NCBI GenBank assembly: GCA_020851635.1
Contig: JADZCJ010000083.1
Location: forward strand, 1-64,000
DNA length: 64,000 nt
From: Anaerolineae bacterium
GTDB taxonomy: Bacteria; Chloroflexota; Anaerolineae; UBA4142; SHND01
Direction of reading: 5' to 3'
Shown: piece after piece, positions 43,719 through 52,188 of the stretch
How positions within the stretch are numbered: the stretch's first letter is position 1
Layout: the number at the start of each line of letters is the position of its first letter
Made by a program: the position numbers and the translations under genes
The notes under the pieces: model-generated
Told to the model about the DNA's origin: nothing
The model's database searches: none
Seen by the model: only the letters and a program-made list of their open reading frames with translations

Positions 43719-45029
43719 CTATCTTGAACCGGTCGGCGCCAATTTTTCTGCCTCGAGTTGTGCCTGTCGGGCAAAATCAATCGCTTCCCCAAGCACGCGC
43801 GCCGCTTCTTGCGGACTGTGAAACCCGGTGCTGTTTTCGCTAAAGATAAAGTCCCAGCGCAGCTGCGACCGTCGTATCAAATCACGCGCGGCGGTCAGTT
43901 GTTCGTCGGTTGCGCCCCCATTCTTGGCGACGACGATAGAGTCCATCGCCGCGCCGAGCGCGGTTTCGGTCCGGCGCAAGAGACTCGCCGTGGTCTCTTG
44001 AATGTCAACGATACGCTGCCTCAGCGCTTCGTCGTCCTGATTATGACACTGTCCGCATGACGCGCGCACGTTCGTCAGGGGACTGCGTATCCAATGGTCC
44101 GATACCTTGATCGCGCCTTCGCGCTGATAAGGCATGTGACAGTCGGCGCACGAAACGCCTGATTTGTAATGCAGTCCCGAGGTAAACAGTTCAAATTCCG
44201 GGTGCTGTATCTTGATCATGGGCGCGCCGGTTTCTTTGTTGACAAAGTCTTTGAATCCGAGATCGGTGTAATACTGGTCTATGTTTTCAATCCGCGTGCC
44301 GTTGCTCCACGGGAACGTAAGCAGTTTCTTGTCACCTTGAAAATAGTACTCGACATGACACTGGGCACAGACATACGTCCGCATTTCCTGGCGAGTGGCG
44401 GTGTTTACATCCACGCCGCGCTGTGCCATTGCGTTCACAAAGGCGGGGCGTGTAATACGCAATTCCATCGTTTCCGGATTGTGACAGTCGGCGCATGACG
44501 AGCCGTAATGCAGCGTGCCCGAAATCTCCTTGTACGGCGTGGCATTGAACGTTTCCCAACCCATTTGCGCGATCAGCTGCGGCGCTTCGGCAGCGTGGCA
44601 GTTGGCACATGCGGCGGGTTGCGCGACCGCGTCCTGACGTTTGGTTTCTTTTTGGTCGGTCAGCGCATAAAAATGTCCGCGTTCCTCGTTATAGTCCACA
44701 CTAAACGCATACCCCGCCCACAAACGCTTGAGGATGGGATAGCGTTCCAGTTTGTCATATACCTGTGAGCCACCATGCGGTGTATTTACGTCATCTTGTT
44801 GGGTCTTGCTCCACGAGTCGTATTCCCGCGGGAAATTTTGACCCCACACCGCGGGGTCCAGTTCCGTATCTGAGATTTCGACCAGTTTGAGCGGATATTG
44901 CAGCGCCTCATCTTTGCGCGTTTGAATATTGAGCAGAAAGAGGGCGATAATCGTAATGACAATCGCGCCGCCCACGAATGCGGCGGCAAGCCACAATAGC
45001 TCTTTGCGATTGATTTTTAGCGACTCCAT
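43719..45029 (-). CDS. nrfA: NrfA pentaheme nitrite reductase
   Basis: This 436-residue enzyme reduces nitrite to ammonia. An uncleaved N-terminal helix (residues about 11-33) anchors it to the outer face of the membrane. Five heme sites are seen: CANCH (141), CADCH (179), CAQCH (221), CADCH (294) and CGQCH (325). The first, catalytic heme has CxxCH rather than the classical CxxCK, so its proximal ligand would be His, as in the CxxCH type of NrfA. The KIQH motif (273-276) between hemes 3 and 4 fits the family K-x-R/Q-H signature. A CCGGAGG site precedes the ATG. nrfH lies directly upstream. Confidence 0.93.
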   Translation of the reverse strand: MESLKINRKELLWLAAAFVGGAIVITIIALFLLNIQTRKDEALQYPLKLVEISDTELDPAVWGQNFPREYDSWSKTQQDDVNTPHGGSQVYDKLERYPILKRLWAGYAFSVDYNEERGHFYALTDQKETKRQDAVAQPAACANCHAAEAPQLIAQMGWETFNATPYKEISGTLHYGSSCADCHNPETMELRITRPAFVNAMAQRGVDVNTATRQEMRTYVCAQCHVEYYFQGDKKLLTFPWSNGTRIENIDQYYTDLGFKDFVNKETGAPMIKIQHPEFELFTSGLHYKSGVSCADCHMPYQREGAIKVSDHWIRSPLTNVRASCGQCHNQDDEALRQRIVDIQETTASLLRRTETALGAAMDSIVVAKNGGATDEQLTAARDLIRRSQLRWDFIFSENSTGFHSPQEAARVLGEAIDFARQAQLEAEKLAPTGSR

Positions 45030-45098
45030 ACCAAAACCTCCGGGGCAAAGAATGAAATGGCAAGCGACACTCTGCTCTTTGCCTTGGTGCGCTCCTCT

Positions 45099-45599
45099 CT
45101 ACCTCCCATGACCCACCCCCTCATGGCAACTCAGACAATCTGTCGGCTCGGCGCTCTGTGCGTGCGCGATTTCACTGACAAACTCGCCATGACAATACAG
45201 GCATGCGCCTTGGGTTACCTCACGATTGAACGGGGTGATGCGAATCGGTTCCTCAAAGTTGCCGAACGTAAAGGCGCGGCTGTGATTAAAGCCGTTTAAT
45301 CCCTTGACCGCGTATTTGCCGACAATGGATTCATGGGGCGTGTGACAGTCGTTGCAAGTAGCCACATTCTGGTGCGCCGAGCGATTCCAGCCGTCAAATT
45401 GCTCGCGCATGATGTGGCAATTGGCGCACGCATTGGGGTCGTCCACAAGATAGGAATACCCCTGCGCGTAGGTGAATGTGAACGCCGCAAACGTGATCGC
45501 AGCGCCAAGAATTGCCGCGAGCACGAGCATGATCGGAAAGGAGGGAAGCAAGGCGAGGATACGAGATGCAAGCGTCGAGAGACGATTCATATGGCGCAT
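45099..45599 (-). CDS. nrfH: NrfH tetraheme quinol dehydrogenase
   Basis: This protein, up to 166 residues, has an N-terminal membrane helix (about residues 17-45) and four CxxCH motifs: CANCH, CNDCH, CLYCH and CLSCH. This is the NrfH/NapC pattern that passes electrons from menaquinol to NrfA. HIM after the first site provides a possible Met ligand. The ATG directly follows the stop of the upstream 84-residue gene (TGAATG). ATG 45590 is an alternative start. The pair NrfH-NrfA is complete. Confidence 0.93.
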   Translation of the reverse strand: MRHMNRLSTLASRILALLPSFPIMLVLAAILGAAITFAAFTFTYAQGYSYLVDDPNACANCHIMREQFDGWNRSAHQNVATCNDCHTPHESIVGKYAVKGLNGFNHSRAFTFGNFEEPIRITPFNREVTQGACLYCHGEFVSEIAHAQSAEPTDCLSCHEGVGHGR

Positions 45600-45854
45600 T
45601 CAGGACTGGTGTGACTGCGGCACGGCGCGATAGGAGGCGACGATTTCTTTCCACTGACGCAGTGTTTCGGGCAAGACCGGTTTGCCGTTCCACCAGGGCA
45701 GATCGGAACAGGTTTCCACGCCGCCCGGCGTAAATTCATAACATCCCGTGCCCTCGGGCAGAATAGCGGCTTGACAGGCAAGACAACGTGTCGCGTGGGC
45801 AAGAACCAGCTCCATTTCTTGAATGGTGGGTTCCTGGTTTGGCTTGGCATTCAT
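45600..45854 (-). CDS. Small Cys-containing protein leading the nrfHA operon
   Basis: This is an 84-residue soluble protein with CLAC near residue 25 and two more Cys (TGCYEF and ETCSDLPWW). A GGAGGAC site eight bases before the ATG supports this start and frame. Its TGA touches the nrfH ATG, so it is the first gene of the operon. The CxxC plus a second pair may bind a metal or a cofactor. I do not recognise a family; it may be a small redox or assembly factor for NrfHA. Confidence 0.65.
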   Translation of the reverse strand: MNAKPNQEPTIQEMELVLAHATRCLACQAAILPEGTGCYEFTPGGVETCSDLPWWNGKPVLPETLRQWKEIVASYRAVPQSHQS

Positions 45855-45905
45855 AGTGTCCTCCGAAAACTAGACCTAGCTCATTATCCGCCAGAAACTA
45901 TCGGG

Positions 45906-45923
45906 GGACAGGTATACCTGTCC
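45906..45923. promoter_or_regulatory. Perfect 18-bp palindrome in the nrf/CoA-transferase divergent region
   Basis: GGACAGGTATACCTGTCC is fully palindromic with no spacer. It lies 52 bp upstream of the first nrf-operon start and 149 bp before the CoA-transferase. TTTGTTTT follows on the plus strand, so it could be a terminator, but no plus-strand gene ends here. An operator for the nrf side is the better reading. Confidence 0.5.
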
Positions 45924-46032
45924 TTTGTTTTGGGTGATACCCTTCACTCGCAATTCATTCTCGTACTGCGACAATGAACATGATGATTTCGATTGTGAAA
46001 GAATTAATTTTTGACCGGGTTGTAACTCGGTT

Positions 46033-46059
46033 TTGACTTGGGGTCGTTACAAATAATAC
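46033..46059 (+). promoter_or_regulatory. Candidate promoter of the CoA-transferase gene
   Basis: TTGACT (46033-46038) and TAATAC (46054-46059) are separated by 15 bp, with the ATG 12 bp later. Spacing is short, so this is tentative. A second TTGACC lies at 46011. Confidence 0.3.
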
Positions 46060-46071
46060 GGGGTTCAGACC

Positions 46072-47367
46072 ATGGATATGCAGCCACTCTATCGTTCCAA
46101 AACCGTCAGCGCGGACACGGCAATCCGCGCCATTCGATCCAACACACGCGTGTATCTGGGCGGTGGGGCGGGTGTGCCCCAGGTGCTCGAGCGCGCGATG
46201 GTCGCGCAGGCGTCTTCCTTGCGTAACGTCGAAGTGGTCAGCGTGCTGACGTTTGCGGGCGGCGAATATCTCGCGCCCGAATATGCGCGCAGTTTTCACC
46301 ACCGCGCGCTGTTTATCGGCGCCAATGCGCGTTCTGCCGTGCAGGGTGGGCGCGCGGACTATGTCCCCGTATTTTTGTCAGAGATTCCCCGACTTTACTG
46401 TGACGGCACGATGCCGATTGATGTGGCGCTGGTCCAGGTTTCACCGCCGGACGAGCACGGTTTTTGCTCGTTTGGCGTCGAAGTCGGCGTCACCAAGCCC
46501 GCCGCCGAGTGCGCCAAACATGTCATTGCCGAAGTGAATGTCCGCATGCCCCGCGTGTGGGGAGATTCCTTTATCCACCTCAACAAGTTCGATGCGATTG
46601 TCGAGACCGACTATGCTTTGCCAAATGCCCCGCAGGGCGCATTGAATGGAGTCTCCGGCCGGATTGGGGCGCTTGTCGCCGAGTTGATTCCCGATGGCGC
46701 GACCCTGCAGCTGGGTATCGGCGCGATTCCCGATGCGGTCTTGAGCAACCTCGGAACCAAGCGCGACCTCGGCATTCATTCCGAGTTATTTTCCGACGGC
46801 GTGATCGAACTCGTCGAGCGCGGCGTAATCACCAACGAACGCAAAACCCTGCATCCCGGAAAAATCGTTGCGGGCTTTTTGTTTGGTTCGGAGCGGCTCT
46901 ATCAATTTGTTCACGACAATGCAATGATCGAACTGCACCCGACCGATTACGTGAATGACCCGTTTATCATTGCCAAGAATCATTGCATGACCTCGATCAA
47001 TTCCGCCATCGAAGTGGATTTGACGGGGCAGGTGTGCGCGGACTCGATCGGCTCTCGGGTTTATAGCGGCATTGGCGGGCAAGTGGACTTTGTGCGCGGC
47101 GCCGCGCGTTCGCCCGGCGGCAAAGCGATCATCGCCCTGCCCGCAACCGCCAAGGGCGAAGCCGAATCGCGCATTGTGCCGCTCCTGAAACCGGGCGCGG
47201 GGGTCGTTACCTCGCGGGGCGATGTCAATTATGTTGTGACCGAGTACGGCATCGCCGCGCTGCGCGGAAAAAGTTTGACCGAGCGCGCCCGCGCGCTCAT
47301 TGACATCGCGCATCCCAAATTCCGCGATGGCCTCGAACGCTTTGCGCGGGAACAAGCGTGGTGGTAA
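46072..47367 (+). CDS. Acetyl-CoA hydrolase/4-hydroxybutyrate CoA-transferase family enzyme
   Basis: This 431-residue protein has the family I CoA-transferase-like architecture with VYLGGGAGVPQVLERAM near residue 28. The catalytic Glu region (GIGAIPDAVL then LGIHSELFSDGVIEL, about residues 220-250) matches 4-hydroxybutyrate and acetyl-CoA transferases (Cat1/AbfT type). It moves CoA between short acids, for example acetate. It overlaps the start region of a radical SAM gene. The exact acyl substrate cannot be decided by motif. Confidence 0.9.
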   Translation: MDMQPLYRSKTVSADTAIRAIRSNTRVYLGGGAGVPQVLERAMVAQASSLRNVEVVSVLTFAGGEYLAPEYARSFHHRALFIGANARSAVQGGRADYVPVFLSEIPRLYCDGTMPIDVALVQVSPPDEHGFCSFGVEVGVTKPAAECAKHVIAEVNVRMPRVWGDSFIHLNKFDAIVETDYALPNAPQGALNGVSGRIGALVAELIPDGATLQLGIGAIPDAVLSNLGTKRDLGIHSELFSDGVIELVERGVITNERKTLHPGKIVAGFLFGSERLYQFVHDNAMIELHPTDYVNDPFIIAKNHCMTSINSAIEVDLTGQVCADSIGSRVYSGIGGQVDFVRGAARSPGGKAIIALPATAKGEAESRIVPLLKPGAGVVTSRGDVNYVVTEYGIAALRGKSLTERARALIDIAHPKFRDGLERFAREQAWW

Positions 47368-47369
47368 CT

Positions 47370-48662
47370 ATGCCGATCTTGCGCTTTCAAATGACGAACG
47401 GCAGGCAGATTACCGTGCATGCGCGCAGTGAAGCCACGGTGATCATGCAAGACCGCGCGCTCACCTGGACGTTTGACGTTGGGGGGCGACTGGTTGGCGC
47501 GTTCCGCGAAGGGCGCAATTATCGCCGCAGTTTTTCCAATCAAATCATCGAAAAATCAAAAAGTCCCGGCTCTGGGGTGTCGGGGCGCGCGCGACGCACC
47601 CTCTCACCCGACGAGGTGCGCGCGCTCGAAGTGGAAGCGTATGATTTCGCCGGCAAGGTTGCGATGGAATTGCGCCAACTCGGACCGGCGGAGGAGGGCG
47701 CGGCGTTGGAAGCGGCGCAGCATGCGCTCGCGCATGTAAACAGTTATTGCTATACGAGTCTCGAACGCGAGCGCGACGTTTACGAGCATATCTATCATCC
47801 CATCGCCATCATGCCGCCGGACCAGTATTTGGCTCTCTATCTGCAAATGACCGAGGGCTGCGCTTTTAACAAATGTTCGTTTTGCAGTTTGTTTGGAGGT
47901 CAGACGGCGACGGAACGGCGGTTCCGCCTCAAACCTCCCCAGGTATTTCGCGAACATATTCGCCGCGTCCGCGCGTTCATGGGCGAGGGGTTGGCGCTGC
48001 GTCATTCGATTTTTCTCGGCGATGCGAACGCGCTGGTGATTCCGCAAAAAATGCTGTTGCCGCGGTTCGAGATTCTGCAGGAAGAATTTGATATTCTGCC
48101 GTCGGGGCTGGACCTGCGGGCGCGCAAGGATTGGACGGCGGCTCATCCACTCTATTTCGATGGCATCTATTCGTTCGTTGACGCGTTTTCGACCCGTCAG
48201 AAACGCGCCGCCGATTTTGCCGCGCTCGCCAGGTTGGGTCTGCGGCGAGTGTATGTCGGTCTGGAAACGGGGGACGCGCAACTCTTGAAATTTCTCGGCA
48301 AACCCAATACGCCGGACGATGTGGTGCGCCTCGTCAACGAGTGTAAAGCCGGCGGAGTCGCCGTCGGTGTGATTGTGCTGGTGGGCGCGGGTGGAGCGAA
48401 ATACGCGCGCGCTCATATTCGACACACCGCCCAACTCGTCAATGGACTGCCGCTCGACGCACACGATTTTGTGTATCTGTCCGAGTTGATTGATTTTCCC
48501 GATTCCATGTATTCCCATCTTGCCGCGCGGGCGGGAATCCGCCCGCTTGGCGACAAGGAAATCCAAGAGCAAATGCAGGCGCTGCGCGACGCATTCTCGT
48601 TTCCGTGCCCCGCGCGCCGACCGCAAGTTTCGATCAATGATATTCGCGAATTTGTTTACTAG
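47370..48662 (+). CDS. Radical SAM protein with CX4CX2C motif
   Basis: This 430-residue protein starts 2 bp after the CoA-transferase stop; a GTG at 47358 would overlap it. The iron-sulfur motif is GCAFNKCSFCSLF, that is C-x4-C-x2-C rather than the canonical CxxxCxxC. Similar spacing with GCxxNxCxFC occurs in some COG1032-like radical SAM proteins. Later strands of a TIM-type barrel are visible (RVYVGLETGDAQLLKFLGKP). The first 130 residues have no clear motif. The substrate is unknown. Co-transcription with the CoA-transferase is likely. Confidence 0.78.
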   Translation: MPILRFQMTNGRQITVHARSEATVIMQDRALTWTFDVGGRLVGAFREGRNYRRSFSNQIIEKSKSPGSGVSGRARRTLSPDEVRALEVEAYDFAGKVAMELRQLGPAEEGAALEAAQHALAHVNSYCYTSLERERDVYEHIYHPIAIMPPDQYLALYLQMTEGCAFNKCSFCSLFGGQTATERRFRLKPPQVFREHIRRVRAFMGEGLALRHSIFLGDANALVIPQKMLLPRFEILQEEFDILPSGLDLRARKDWTAAHPLYFDGIYSFVDAFSTRQKRAADFAALARLGLRRVYVGLETGDAQLLKFLGKPNTPDDVVRLVNECKAGGVAVGVIVLVGAGGAKYARAHIRHTAQLVNGLPLDAHDFVYLSELIDFPDSMYSHLAARAGIRPLGDKEIQEQMQALRDAFSFPCPARRPQVSINDIREFVY

Positions 48663-48751
48663 CAGGTTGTCAGAGTGAAATCAAACCAGAGTGATCTTGT
48701 GCTATGGCGCGCGTCCATAACTATAAAAGAGACCTTTTTGACAACCTGCTA
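48660..48751. mobile_element. MITE-like element with 13-bp terminal inverted repeats
   Basis: TAGCAGGTTGTCA (48660-48672) and TGACAACCTGCTA (48739-48751) are exact inverted repeats separated by 66 bp with no gene. The ends begin with TA, consistent with TA target duplication by IS630/Tc1-type transposases. The element's left end includes the stop codon of the radical SAM gene. A diverged relative of this end lies at 9485-9500. Confidence 0.55.
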
Positions 48752-48769
48752 AAGCAAGCCATTAGTGCC

Positions 48770-49261
48770 ATGATCCACGCAAAAATTTCTCCCCCATCGG
48801 ACGACAAAAGATGGAAAATTGTCGAAGCGACCATGCGGCGGCAGGGGTATGTGCCGAGCACGCTTATCGAGGCGCTCCACAGCATTCAAGAGGCGTTCGG
48901 CTTTCTCGATGACGCTGCGCTGCGTTATGTCTCGGCGGCGCTGCGCGTGCCGCCAAGCCGAGTGTACGGGGTCGCAACCTTTTATCATTTTTTCACCATG
49001 CGCCCCCCCGGACGACACACTTGTGTCGTCTGCACCGGCACGGCGTGTTACATCAAAGGCGCGCCCGCGCTGCTCAAGGCGATTGAAAATAATTTCGGCA
49101 TCAAGCAGGGCGAAACGACGCCGGATGGGGAACTTTCGCTGTTGACAGCGCGTTGTATCGGCTCGTGCAGTCTCGCGCCTGCCGCCGTGTTTGATGGTCA
49201 GGTTGGCGGCAAGTTGGAACCCGCGGCAATGCTGGAACGCATTGAGAGGTTACAAAAATGA
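48770..49261 (+). CDS. hoxE: HoxE, [2Fe-2S] subunit of NAD(P)-linked hydrogenase
   Basis: This 163-residue protein has [18 protein letters not shown] and [17 protein letters not shown]. Its [2Fe-2S] ligands appear as [11 protein letters not shown] and [12 protein letters not shown] (NuoE-type). It starts at ATG 48770 rather than the earlier 48704 because the earlier stretch is within the MITE-like element and has no family similarity. It overlaps hoxF by 4 bp. HoxE connects the diaphorase module to other electron acceptors. Confidence 0.92.
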   Translation: MIHAKISPPSDDKRWKIVEATMRRQGYVPSTLIEALHSIQEAFGFLDDAALRYVSAALRVPPSRVYGVATFYHFFTMRPPGRHTCVVCTGTACYIKGAPALLKAIENNFGIKQGETTPDGELSLLTARCIGSCSLAPAAVFDGQVGGKLEPAAMLERIERLQK

Positions 49262-50901
49262 CCAGAGAAGAACTCGATGCGGCTGTCGTCACCGAACAGG
49301 AACGCTCACAGAGCTTTCGACATCATGTAGATGTATGTATCGCCGCCGGTTGTCTGTCGTCACAGTCAGAGGTTGTCCTCAACTCTCTGCGGACTGAAAT
49401 CCGCGAGCGCGGACTGGAAAAAGAATGTGCGCTCAGAGGCGTTGGGTGCATGGGCTTGTGTAAAGCGGGTCCGCTGGTCGCATTGGACGGACAGGCAGTA
49501 ATGTATCAAACCGTCGCGCCCGCAGACGCGCCCGAAATCATCGAATCGCTGGATACTGCGCCTGTGGAACGACTCGTCTGCCCGGTCAATATGCCGTTTT
49601 TCAATCGCCAGACTCGCATTGCGCTTGAAAATTCCGGACAGATTGATCCCGAACGCATCGAAGAATACATTGCGCGCGGCGGATACAGTGCGCTGGCAGA
49701 GGCGTTGGCAGAATTAACCCCCGCGCAGGTGGTCGAGCGGATTACGGCGAGCGGCTTGCGCGGGCGCGGCGGCGCGGGCTATCCGACCGGGCTAAAGTGG
49801 AGCACCGTCGTCAAAGCCCCGGGCAGTCAGAAATATGTGATCTGTAACGCGGACGAAGGTGACCCGGGCGCTTTTATGGACCGCAGCGTGCTCGAAAGTG
49901 ACCCGCACCGGCTGCTCGAAGGCATGGCAATCGCCGGTTATGCGGTCGGCGCCGAACAGGGCTATATCTATGTGCGCGCCGAATATCCGCTTGCGATCAA
50001 ACGTCTGAAAACTGCCATCCGTCAGGCAGTGCGCGCGGACGTGCTTGGCACCACGATCATGGGCAGTCGTTTCAACTTTCAGGTTGACCTGCGCATCGGC
50101 GCCGGAGCTTTTGTTTGCGGCGAAGAGACCGCGTTGATTGCCTCTATCGAGGGCGGGCGCGGGCTGCCGCGTTTGCGCCCACCTTATCCCGCCGAGTATG
50201 GGTTGTGGGGCAAACCCACGCTCATCAACAATGTCGAGACATTTGCGAGTGTGCCGGTCATTTTACGCAAAGGCAGCGAATGGTTCGCCGGGATCGGCAC
50301 GGGCAAGAGCAAAGGCACCAAAGTCTTTGCGCTGGCGGGCGCAGTGCAAAACACGGGTCTGGTCGAAGTGCCCATGGGGATCACCCTGCGTGAGATTGTT
50401 TTTGACATTGGCGGCGGGATTCCGGGCGGCAAGCGGTTCAAGGCGGTCCAGACCGGCGGACCCTCGGGCGGCTGTATTCCCGAAGCATATTTGGACCAAC
50501 CCGTTGATTTTGAAACTCTGGCGCAGCTCGGTTCGATCATGGGGTCAGGGGGCATGATTGTCATGGACGAAACCTCCTGCATGGTGGATGTCGCGCGCTA
50601 TTTCATGGATTTTTGCAGGACCGAATCGTGCGGCAAATGCGTGCCGTGCCGCGTGGGCACCGTACACATGCACAACCTGCTCACCAAAATCAGCGAGGGA
50701 CAAGCCACGCTGGATGATCTCGCCATGCTCGAAGAATTATGCGATCTGGTCCGCCACACGAGCTTGTGCGGGCTGGGGCAGTCCGCGCCGAATCCCGTAA
50801 TGAGCACACTGCGTTATTTTCGCGATGAATATCTGGCGCACATACAGGACAAACGTTGTCCGGCGGGCGTCTGCCATATCGCGCCGGAGGTGACGGCATG
50901 A
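49258..50901 (+). CDS. hoxF: HoxF, diaphorase NAD(P)H/FMN subunit
   Basis: This 547-residue subunit has an N-terminal thioredoxin-like [2Fe-2S] domain ([21 protein letters not shown]). It then has NAD-binding [16 protein letters not shown] (about residues 166-181), FMN-binding [20 protein letters not shown], and C-terminal [4Fe-4S] [12 protein letters not shown]. It oxidises or forms NAD(P)H for the hydrogenase. The overlap with both neighbours is 4 bp. The last about 30 residues ([13 protein letters not shown]) contain two more Cys. Confidence 0.95.
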   Translation: MTREELDAAVVTEQERSQSFRHHVDVCIAAGCLSSQSEVVLNSLRTEIRERGLEKECALRGVGCMGLCKAGPLVALDGQAVMYQTVAPADAPEIIESLDTAPVERLVCPVNMPFFNRQTRIALENSGQIDPERIEEYIARGGYSALAEALAELTPAQVVERITASGLRGRGGAGYPTGLKWSTVVKAPGSQKYVICNADEGDPGAFMDRSVLESDPHRLLEGMAIAGYAVGAEQGYIYVRAEYPLAIKRLKTAIRQAVRADVLGTTIMGSRFNFQVDLRIGAGAFVCGEETALIASIEGGRGLPRLRPPYPAEYGLWGKPTLINNVETFASVPVILRKGSEWFAGIGTGKSKGTKVFALAGAVQNTGLVEVPMGITLREIVFDIGGGIPGGKRFKAVQTGGPSGGCIPEAYLDQPVDFETLAQLGSIMGSGGMIVMDETSCMVDVARYFMDFCRTESCGKCVPCRVGTVHMHNLLTKISEGQATLDDLAMLEELCDLVRHTSLCGLGQSAPNPVMSTLRYFRDEYLAHIQDKRCPAGVCHIAPEVTA

Positions 50902-51617
50902 AACCGGCAGAACAAGTCACGGTCCTCAAGATCAACGGCGATGAGGTCAGCGCTCATGCCGACCAGACGATTCTCGATGTGGCGCGCGAAAACGGCATCG
51001 AAATTCCGACGTTGTGTTATCTCGAGAACTTGACCGAGGTAGGCGGATGTCGTTTGTGTCTCGTCGAAATCAAGGGCGCCGCCAAGCTGCAGCCCGCCTG
51101 CGTCACGCGCGTGCGCGAAGGGATGGAGGTGGCGACGCATTCGTCGCGCCTCGACACGTATCGCCGAAAGATTCTCGAATTGATTTTCACGGAACGCAAT
51201 CACATTTGTTCGGTCTGTGTTGCCAATGGCAACTGCGACTTGCAGGACATGGCAGCGGCGCTGGGCATGGACCACGTAACATACCCATACTTGAATCCCT
51301 CTGTGCCCGTTGACCTTTCCCACGAGTTGTTTGGCATAGACCAGAACCGCTGCATTTTGTGCACCCGCTGCGTGCGCGTGTGCGCCGAAATCGAGGGCGC
51401 GCATACCTGGGATGTTCGTAACAGCGGCATCAACAGCCGCGTCTTTACCGACTTTAACGAGCCGTGGGGTGAGTCGCAAACCTGCACCAATTGTGGCAAA
51501 TGCGTGAACGTGTGTCCCACGGGCGCACTGTTCAAAAAGGGCAAAGCGGTTGGCGAACGCACCCGGCAGATTGACTTTTTGCCCTATCTAAAAACGATGC
51601 GCGAGGAATTGAAATGA
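50898..51617 (+). CDS. hoxU: HoxU, Fe-S electron transfer subunit
   Basis: This 239-residue subunit has a plant-type [2Fe-2S] domain ([22 protein letters not shown]), a His-Cys3 cluster ([12 protein letters not shown]) and two [4Fe-4S] sites ([11 protein letters not shown] and [15 protein letters not shown]). ATG 50898 overlaps the hoxF stop by 4 bp. It bridges HoxF with the HoxY/H hydrogenase. Confidence 0.95.
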   Translation: MKPAEQVTVLKINGDEVSAHADQTILDVARENGIEIPTLCYLENLTEVGGCRLCLVEIKGAAKLQPACVTRVREGMEVATHSSRLDTYRRKILELIFTERNHICSVCVANGNCDLQDMAAALGMDHVTYPYLNPSVPVDLSHELFGIDQNRCILCTRCVRVCAEIEGAHTWDVRNSGINSRVFTDFNEPWGESQTCTNCGKCVNVCPTGALFKKGKAVGERTRQIDFLPYLKTMREELK

Positions 51618-52174
51618 TGAACGGCGAATCTCGGAACGGACCAGCCAAACCGCGGCTTGCCACCGTCTGGCTGGATGGCTGCTCGGGCTGTCACATGTCG
51701 TTTTTGGATTTGGATGACAAGCTGGTTGACATTTGCCTGCGCGCCGACCTGGTCTACAGCCCGCTGGTGGATACCAAGACCTTTCCCGATTTTGTGGATG
51801 TAACCCTGGTCGAAGGCGCGGTCAGCAGCCAGGAAGATTTGGAAAAGATCAAGCACATTCGCGACCATACAAAGTTTCTCGTCGCGCTGGGTGATTGTGC
51901 GGTCACGGCGAACGTGCCCTCGATGCGCAATCCCTTTGGCGCCAACGCCATATTAAGGCGCGCCTATATTGAAAATGTGACCTTGAATCCGCGCGTCCCC
52001 GACCGGGTTGTGCCGCCACTGCTCAACCGTTCCAGCCCCGTGCACACGGTGGTCAAGGTGGATGTGTTTGTGCCCGGCTGTCCTCCATCCGCCGAGACCA
52101 TCGGATATGTCGTGAATGAATTGCTGGATGGGCGAATGCCCGACTTGAGTGGGCGCACGCGCTTTGGCGCTTGA
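51614..52174 (+). CDS. hoxY: HoxY, [NiFe]-hydrogenase small subunit
   Basis: This subunit is about 186 residues. It is short like other HoxY proteins and has only the proximal cluster: [35 protein letters not shown] and [15 protein letters not shown] supply the cysteines. There is no signal peptide, so it is cytoplasmic. A second ATG one codon on is an alternative start. It is followed by hoxH 14 bp later and overlaps hoxU by 4 bp. Confidence 0.95.
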   Translation: MMNGESRNGPAKPRLATVWLDGCSGCHMSFLDLDDKLVDICLRADLVYSPLVDTKTFPDFVDVTLVEGAVSSQEDLEKIKHIRDHTKFLVALGDCAVTANVPSMRNPFGANAILRRAYIENVTLNPRVPDRVVPPLLNRSSPVHTVVKVDVFVPGCPPSAETIGYVVNELLDGRMPDLSGRTRFGA

Positions 52175-52188
52175 GCCAGGAAAGAACC

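Noticed and set aside
48704-48769. N-terminal extension of HoxE by 22 codons
   Set aside because: The extension is inside the MITE-like element and has no similarity to HoxE, whereas the sequence from ATG 48770 matches the family start.
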